Below, in pieces: positions 13,672 through 18,512 of a stretch of DNA of 18,512 nt. Position numbers and translations under genes: made by a program. The notes under the pieces are model-generated. The model was given only the letters and a program-made list of their open reading frames with translations, was not told the origin of the DNA and did no database searches. Numbering within the stretch: position 1 is the stretch's first letter; every line of letters begins with the position of its first letter. This stretch comes from Spirochaetota bacterium (GTDB lineage: Bacteria > Spirochaetota > UBA4802 > JAFGJZ01): NCBI GenBank assembly GCA_022704645.1, contig JAKJGA010000017.1, positions 1-18,512 of the forward strand, written 5' to 3'.

Positions 13672-15581
13672 ATCATTTCACCTTTGTTCATTCCGGCTGA
13701 TTTAATTTTTCGGGAAATCGAACGCCGTCTGTTTTCAAGAATGATTCCGGCTGTAATGCCGATTAGTCCTGTGCAGATAAAAAATATCGATCCGGAAAGC
13801 ATGTCCCAGAACAGATCAAAATAGCGCGTTATTATGTGAAGCACGAAAGCGGAAACCATTATATTGAGAAGAGCCTTTGACTGAATGACGGAACTGTAGT
13901 ACATGTATATCGAAGAAAAAATTACAAGCAATGAATTGAAAAGAAGGGAATAAACAATCCATGAAGTGTTCGGGCCTGCTATGAAAAGCGCAGTCAGAGT
14001 AAAGACTGTAACCAGCCCGGCGAGATAGACGATGATTCGGTTGTTCTTGAGAGTTTTGACAAGCCAAACGAAAAGACCTGCCGCAATTACTGAAAAAATT
14101 ATTATCAATACTATAACAATTTTGTTTGCACTGAAAATAGACCTCTGTCCGTTAATTTCAAACGAAGCTGCATATACAGATGACCACATCATCGACGCAC
14201 AAAGCGCGTGAATGATCGCAGGAGAATATTTTGTTTCGCGTTTTTTTGCGAGGTTTTCAACGAGAACATTGAGAAGAAGGCAGACGACGGCAAAAATTAT
14301 GAATCCTGCGATATAAGCTACTTTGTATTTTTCAGAATCAAAAGCGTAAATTACGAAACCGAATCCCTTGACGATAATTACCGAAAACGCAAAAATATAA
14401 GCGAGTATTGTGTTGAAAATATCTTTCTCTTCTTCTGTATGAGAATAATAAAGAAAAAAGAAAAAGATTGCTGCCATCACGCAGTGAAAGCTTATCATCC
14501 GAACCTGCAATCCTCCCATCGGCAGAAAGAAAACAATAGCCGGAAAAGCACAGGCGGAAATTAAAAATTTAACAGGCCTTCCGCTTTTTGTTATCAGATA
14601 AATCAATAAGGCTGATATTGCGATGAATGCGATATAGATTGATGAGTATTTTATGCTAACTCCGAATGATGCGAATACTCCGGAATTAATTGTTTCGAAA
14701 GGCCATGACATTGCGAGAAATGGCAATATGAAAATCAGCCAACCTAAGACGGACATGAGATAACTTGCAGGTCTGAAAAAATCCTTATCCCTGAAATATG
14801 AACCGGCGCAAAGAAGCATAGCTCCGAGAGGAAGATTTAATAGTCCTGCTTGAAAAATCATTACTTCAAAACTGGTTTTGTAAGTGTAGTGCGGAATGAT
14901 GGACTGATAATAATAAAAAATCAGAAAGCAGAGAGAGGCGATAATGCCGGGTACATCTTTCAGACGGATATAAAAGAAAGCCGTCAGCGAAATGAAAAGC
15001 AGATACAGGTAGGCCGGATTGTCATAGACTGCGAATTCCCAGCAGTTCCATATAAAAAAGAGAAGCGATGCGATGTAGAGCCCGAAGCGTTCGCGCATGA
15101 GTGCAGCCATGAGAAAAGCTCCCGCTGCCCATGCAAGAATTCCGTTTGTAGGATGCGCGCTGATATGATAAATCTGCGCAACAAGCATAATCGCCGCGCC
15201 GTACGAAACCATGCCCAGAATTAGAAAGGCTCTTCCGGTTAGGCGGCTTCGGTTTTCGTTGAAAAGAAACCAGGCGGAAGTGCCATAACTTGCAATAACA
15301 AGAAAAAACACCTGTATGAGTTTAATGCTCGGAGGCATTTTCTTCCAGTTCGAGGCGTAAAAAATGATAATTCCGGCAGCCAGGCAGAGAATGGCCAGAC
15401 CCATTATGACTGAAGTCAGATTAAGTGATTTTTTTGAAGCAGTACTTTTTTCATGGGATTCTATTTCGACGGTATAGAGCGACTCAATCTTTTGCTGCTG
15501 TTCGTGTGAAATTATTCCCTGCTCGGTCCATTTGCGCACTTCGCTGAACAGCTCTCTGACGAATGAAATATTTTTTGCCAT
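13668..15581 (-). CDS. DUF2157/DUF4401-like polytopic membrane protein
   Basis: The 637-residue protein has a soluble N-terminal region of about 60 residues (including EVRKWTEQGIISHEQQQKIES, typical of DUF2157) followed by roughly 20 hydrophobic segments. The first half (for example FYASNWKKMPPSIKL) reads as DUF2157. The last 60 residues (TRYFDLFWDMLSGSIFF, then a membrane helix and an Arg-rich tail) resemble the end of DUF4401 proteins. In many bacteria these are separate neighbouring genes, so this looks like a fusion; that assignment is inference. ATG 15581 is chosen over GTG 15599 because GGGGCGG lies just upstream. It heads the operon with the GDYXXLXY protein. No enzymatic function is known for this family. 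Confidence 0.8.
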   Translation of the reverse strand: MAKNISFVRELFSEVRKWTEQGIISHEQQQKIESLYTVEIESHEKSTASKKSLNLTSVIMGLAILCLAAGIIIFYASNWKKMPPSIKLIQVFFLVIASYGTSAWFLFNENRSRLTGRAFLILGMVSYGAAIMLVAQIYHISAHPTNGILAWAAGAFLMAALMRERFGLYIASLLFFIWNCWEFAVYDNPAYLYLLFISLTAFFYIRLKDVPGIIASLCFLIFYYYQSIIPHYTYKTSFEVMIFQAGLLNLPLGAMLLCAGSYFRDKDFFRPASYLMSVLGWLIFILPFLAMSWPFETINSGVFASFGVSIKYSSIYIAFIAISALLIYLITKSGRPVKFLISACAFPAIVFFLPMGGLQVRMISFHCVMAAIFFFFLYYSHTEEEKDIFNTILAYIFAFSVIIVKGFGFVIYAFDSEKYKVAYIAGFIIFAVVCLLLNVLVENLAKKRETKYSPAIIHALCASMMWSSVYAASFEINGQRSIFSANKIVIVLIIIFSVIAAGLFVWLVKTLKNNRIIVYLAGLVTVFTLTALFIAGPNTSWIVYSLLFNSLLVIFSSIYMYYSSVIQSKALLNIMVSAFVLHIITRYFDLFWDMLSGSIFFICTGLIGITAGIILENRRRSISRKIKSAGMNKGEMI

Positions 15582-15593
15582 GCCGCCCCGTTT

Positions 15594-15618
15594 CTGCACT
15601 GGATTGATTGCTGTGCAG
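15594..15618. repeat. Inverted repeat at the 5' end of the DUF2157 gene
   Basis: CTGCAC (15594-15599) and GTGCAG (15613-15618) are perfect 6-base complements 13 bases apart, just upstream of the DUF2157 ribosome binding site. It could be a repressor site or a leader hairpin, but the arms are short. Confidence 0.25.
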
Positions 15619-15632
15619 TATCTTTGTTTTGA

Positions 15633-15638
15633 ATTATA
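15633..15638 (-). promoter_or_regulatory. Possible -10 box for the DUF2157 operon
   Basis: The minus strand reads TATAAT here, a perfect -10 consensus about 50 bases before the start codon of the membrane protein. The best -35 match, TGGACA, is 22 bases upstream, which is too far for a standard promoter, so the call is tentative. The whole 15582-15832 gap between divergent genes is A/T-rich and must hold promoters in both directions; I see no other clear element beyond the listed inverted repeats. Confidence 0.35.
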
Positions 15639-15725
15639 AGAGTTATATATATTTTCCGTTTGTCCAGCAGTTTTTCAATAAGAAATTAGTCTGTTGAGAA
15701 AGTTTGAAATATTGATTGCATTTTG

Positions 15726-15745
15726 ATTAAAAAATTCTTTTTAAT
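15726..15745. repeat. A/T dyad in the divergent intergenic region
   Basis: ATTAAAAA (15726-15733) and TTTTTAAT (15738-15745) are perfect 8-base complements with a 4-base centre, about 90 bases before the next plus-strand gene. It has only A-T pairs, so it is a poor terminator; an operator, an UP-type element or base composition could explain it. Confidence 0.25.
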
Positions 15746-15832
15746 TATTACATGATCATATTGTTAAATTGTTGGAAATATATGTATTCGGAAATTATTG
15801 GTTTGTTCAAAATATAATTGAAGGGAAACGGT

Positions 15833-16729
15833 ATGCAGGATAAGGAATATGCGGCATTTGGTCCATGGATTTATGAAATTGACGAAGAGCATGAAATGCC
15901 GCCGATTTTTAGAGAACATTTTACCCAGGATAATAATCATACCATATTGTTTAAAATACCCGTAAATATGGAAAGACGGAGTCTCAAGCCCGGAATGCAT
16001 ATGTATGATTACGTTGTCGGTGCATATTTCGATTACGTTTTCATCATGAAAAGAAACGGGAATGATGTAGTATCGGAAAAAGTTTATTATTCTGAAATTG
16101 CCGCAATTGAAAATTCAATAGATATATTAAGAGGGACTTTCGTTATTTATTTGAATTCGGAATTATATTGTATCAACTATAATGCAGTTTCAAAGGACAT
16201 CGTAGATAAGCTGGTTGAAATTGTCAGAACAAATACGGCAGAAACGGAAATTGATTTGTCTGATTTTGATAAAAGCCTATCAGATTATAATCCAAGTATC
16301 GGTTTCAGTAATATATACGCATCGTTGTCAAAAAATCTTGAGAATATCCGATTTGTTGCATATCAGCCTAAAAAAAGAATAACGCATAAAATAAAAAAAA
16401 TATTCGATAGACTTACCGGTTTCATATTGCTTCCCGAACTGACTGAATGGATGATGCTGGCTACTTCAAAAGATATTATTATTGTATCATGCGGAAAGGG
16501 TATAAATTTCAGGAATTTCCCGATACATAAAAGATCATATTTGCATGTGCCGTATAAGAGCATAACCGCAATAAGTGTTGAATATGATGAAAGCTATAAG
16601 GATGTTCTTCAGTATAAAATTCTTGCAGGTAATAATAGTTTTATCGTAAAGGCAAGTGTTCAAAATTCCAGTATCAAGAAATTGAATGATATAATTGCAG
16701 CAATCAGGAGACTGAATGGATTTGAATAA
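15833..16729 (+). CDS. Hypothetical protein with doubled PH-like region
   Basis: I do not recognise this 298-residue family. It has no signal peptide or membrane segment and should be cytoplasmic. Two segments, about 60-133 and 205-293, share one order of elements: a hydrophobic strand (FDYVFIM and KDIIIVS), an aromatic-rich 'YYSEIAAIE' or 'PYKSITAIS' strand, paired strands (TFVIYL, then LYCINY; QYKILA, then SFIVKA), and a closing amphipathic helix (DIVDKLVEIVR; IKKLNDIIAAIR). That is the layout of bacterial PH-like domains, so a tandem PH-like protein is inferred from pattern alone. A basic linker (about 180-193) joins them. ATG 15833 has AAGGGA before it; a TTG at 15818 is less likely. The gene looks more A/T-rich than its neighbours. 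It precedes moxR by 94 bases on the same strand. Confidence 0.75.
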   Translation: MQDKEYAAFGPWIYEIDEEHEMPPIFREHFTQDNNHTILFKIPVNMERRSLKPGMHMYDYVVGAYFDYVFIMKRNGNDVVSEKVYYSEIAAIENSIDILRGTFVIYLNSELYCINYNAVSKDIVDKLVEIVRTNTAETEIDLSDFDKSLSDYNPSIGFSNIYASLSKNLENIRFVAYQPKKRITHKIKKIFDRLTGFILLPELTEWMMLATSKDIIIVSCGKGINFRNFPIHKRSYLHVPYKSITAISVEYDESYKDVLQYKILAGNNSFIVKASVQNSSIKKLNDIIAAIRRLNGFE

Positions 16730-16823
16730 ACTGTATGACTCTAGTTATGTGTTTTGCTGTTTTAATGTTAATGAAATCAAAAATATTTTCTGCTCGTCAT
16801 AATAGATTCTGGAGGAAATTTTC

Positions 16824-17753
16824 GTGGATGAAAAAATAACCAGGCTAATAAACAGCATCTCACAGGTTTTTATCGAAGAAGGACCGGTTTGTGAAGACTG
16901 CATTCTTGCGCTTGTCTCAGGTCTTCATGTTCTTATAGAAGATTTTCCCGGAGTCGGAAAGACGACTCTTGCAAGAGCCATTGCCGAAGCAAGCGGACTC
17001 GATTTCGGACGGATTCAGTTTACGCCGGATATCCTTCCGGGTGATGTTCTTGGTATGAACATGTGGATTTCCGGAAAAAATGATTTCGCATTCAGAGAAG
17101 GACAATTGCATCATCAGATAATAATCGCCGATGAGCTTAATCGTGCTTCTCCCCGGACTCAGTCTGCATTTCTTGAAGCGATGCAGGAAGAACGCATAAC
17201 GGTTGACGGAGTTACTCATCTTCTTCCTTCTCCGTTTTTTGTAATAGCTACGCAGAATCCTGAAAATTTTTCCGGAACTTTTCCTCTTCCTGAAGCACAG
17301 CTTGACAGGTTCGGAATATCTCTTTCTATCAATTATCCGAACATTGAAAGCGAAGTACGTATCCTGAACACTTTCTGCGAATCACATTCAAAAAAGGCTG
17401 AAAAGATAACTTCTTCTGAAGAGATCGCATCCATAAGAGAATCTGTCAGAAAGATTTCAGTTTCTCAGAAGATATTTTATTTCATAGCAGAAATAGTTTC
17501 TAAAAGCAGATCGCGAAGTGACGTCAAACTCGGGCTTAGTCCGAGATCGTCGCTTCATCTTCTTTATGCGTCACAGGGCAGGGCTTATATGTCGGGAAGG
17601 GATTTTGTGATTCCCGAAGATGTTATCTATGCGGCTCCGATAGTATTGCCGCATAGATTAGTTCTTTCACCTGATGCGCGCTTTTCCGGAATTACTCCGA
17701 AAAAAATAATTTCTGAAATTGTGTCTTCGGTAAAAATTCCGACCGGATTATAA
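16824..17753 (+). CDS. MoxR-family AAA+ ATPase
   Basis: This 309-residue protein is a MoxR-type AAA+ ATPase, a presumed chaperone that helps mature or activate partner proteins, often ones with von Willebrand A domains. Walker A is EDFPGVGKTT (39-48, Lys46), Walker B is IIIADELNRA (99-108), and sensor 1 is IATQNPE (141-147). The characteristic AFLEAMQEE motif follows Walker B, and LPEAQLDRF precedes the lid domain. The start is GTG 16824, supported by GGAGG at 16811-16815; the nearby ATG at 16828 is out of frame. The stop lies two bases before the DUF58 gene, so the two form an operon. This MoxR/DUF58 pairing is widely conserved. Confidence 0.95.
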   Translation: MDEKITRLINSISQVFIEEGPVCEDCILALVSGLHVLIEDFPGVGKTTLARAIAEASGLDFGRIQFTPDILPGDVLGMNMWISGKNDFAFREGQLHHQIIIADELNRASPRTQSAFLEAMQEERITVDGVTHLLPSPFFVIATQNPENFSGTFPLPEAQLDRFGISLSINYPNIESEVRILNTFCESHSKKAEKITSSEEIASIRESVRKISVSQKIFYFIAEIVSKSRSRSDVKLGLSPRSSLHLLYASQGRAYMSGRDFVIPEDVIYAAPIVLPHRLVLSPDARFSGITPKKIISEIVSSVKIPTGL

Positions 17754-17755
17754 TT

Positions 17756-18512
17756 GTGATAAGAATTAATTTCAGAGCGGCAATATTGTATCTGATATCT
17801 CTTTCTCTTTTGTATTTGGCAGCAATGAGTTTTGCCGGTGCTGTTGCTGTTATATATTATGCCTTATTGCTTTTTCTTTTGATTTCTCTGGCGGTGTTTA
17901 TTTCCAATTCTTTATCTCTGCGTTTTATAGAAATATTCTCCAATGAGCATCCTCTGAGGGGTGAAAGTATTAACTATAAGTTGTCTTTATCGAATGAGTC
18001 ATTTTTGCCAATTGCGGAATTCCGCATTGTCTTCAGAGAAACTGTGGGAATAGGAGAAAATTTCGAGAAGAAGATAAACTGCTTCATCGGCGGAAAAAAA
18101 TATTTTGAAAAAAAATATTCGGTTATAAGCGAACACCGCGGAGTGTATGAGCTTGGGATAGAACGCGCGGAGGTAAGGGATATTGCCGGAATACTCGCAT
18201 ATTCGCCGAAGATATTTTTTAGAACTTTTTATGTGCGGCCGAGAATATTTAATCCCGAAAAAACGGATTTTGCTGAAAATTTGAAAGATTCAAGTGGCGG
18301 AAGCTTCCACGGCGGGATGGAAATAGACGATCAGTTTTCTTCCATAGAAGAGTATAGAGAAGGGATGGATGCAAAAAGGATATTTTGGAAAAAATATTTT
18401 TCTACGGGCATTATGTGCGTCAAATTATTTCAGGGGTCTTCACGGAAAAGCATCGAAGTGCACGCTGATATGAGAAAAACTGATATCAATTACTCCAGAA
18501 CCAATGAGGATC
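17756..18512 (+). CDS. DUF58-domain protein (partial, 3' end missing)
   Basis: An open frame starts at GTG 17756, two bases after the moxR stop, and runs 252 codons without a stop to the window edge. The N-terminus has two hydrophobic helices (about 7-25 and 28-47), then a beta-rich region. The hallmark of DUF58 appears near residue 200 as EEYREGMDAKRIFWKKYFSTG, corresponding to the family's 'YxxGDxxRxIxWK' pattern. DUF58 proteins are membrane-anchored, of uncertain biochemical role, and act with MoxR ATPases and often with downstream von Willebrand-domain proteins. The ribosome binding site is weak (GGA inside the moxR end), so translation is probably coupled. The C-terminus is outside the window. 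Confidence 0.88.
   Translation, partial: MIRINFRAAILYLISLSLLYLAAMSFAGAVAVIYYALLLFLLISLAVFISNSLSLRFIEIFSNEHPLRGESINYKLSLSNESFLPIAEFRIVFRETVGIGENFEKKINCFIGGKKYFEKKYSVISEHRGVYELGIERAEVRDIAGILAYSPKIFFRTFYVRPRIFNPEKTDFAENLKDSSGGSFHGGMEIDDQFSSIEEYREGMDAKRIFWKKYFSTGIMCVKLFQGSSRKSIEVHADMRKTDINYSRTNED

Noticed and set aside
14850..15224. A 124-codon open frame on the plus strand opposite the DUF2157 gene.
   Set aside because: It has no domain, no ribosome binding site and lies wholly antisense to a clear membrane protein gene; similar shadow frames at 14208-14564 and 2528-2821 were dropped for the same reason.
15752..15759. ATGATCAT palindrome in the divergent gap.
   Set aside because: An 8-base palindrome is expected by chance in A/T-rich DNA and has no second copy nearby.

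Overview
The window reads as chromosomal DNA of a diderm (Gram-negative-type) bacterium of moderate to low G+C. The evidence is a periplasmic-type alpha-2-macroglobulin and two proteins with lipobox signal peptides. I cannot fix the phylum; relaxed lipoboxes and the MoxR/DUF58 pair would suit a spirochaete or a similar anaerobic lineage, but that is a guess. There is no rRNA, tRNA, CRISPR array, insertion sequence or phage gene. Thirteen genes fill nearly all of it, and no gap exceeds about 250 bases.

Layout. (A) 123-7406, plus strand: a very large alpha-2-macroglobulin with a thioester, then an intrinsic terminator, then gatA. gatA overlaps a small TPR lipoprotein gene whose first codons contain two terminator-like hairpins. 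(B) 7393-15581, minus strand, listed in the direction of transcription: a DUF2157/DUF4401-like polytopic membrane protein, a GDYXXLXY protein, a minimal nucleotidyltransferase, a TetR regulator, a short-chain dehydrogenase, a beta-helix lipoprotein and typA. The 3' end of typA overlaps that of the TPR lipoprotein by 14 bases. (C) 15833-18512, plus strand: a protein of unknown function that looks like a doubled PH-type fold, then moxR and the 5' part of a DUF58 gene that runs off the end.

How the genes fit together. The clearest regulatory unit is tetR-SDR. Two copies of the same palindrome, ATGACC-N3-GGTCAT, lie upstream of tetR and of the dehydrogenase. The tetR copy exactly fills the spacer of a good promoter, and the spacing implies a leaderless tetR mRNA. 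The membrane protein, GDYXXLXY protein and nucleotidyltransferase form a tight operon (an ATGA overlap, then a 13-base gap). MoxR and DUF58 are a familiar pair, usually followed by von Willebrand-domain (Bat-type) proteins that would lie beyond the right edge. gatA and typA are translation-related housekeeping genes.

No obvious defence island or mobile system is present. The least ordinary items are the hairpin-rich gatA/lipoprotein junction, the twin-operator circuit with its leaderless regulator, the unassigned doubled-domain protein before moxR, and the nucleotidyltransferase in a DUF2157/GDYXXLXY operon.
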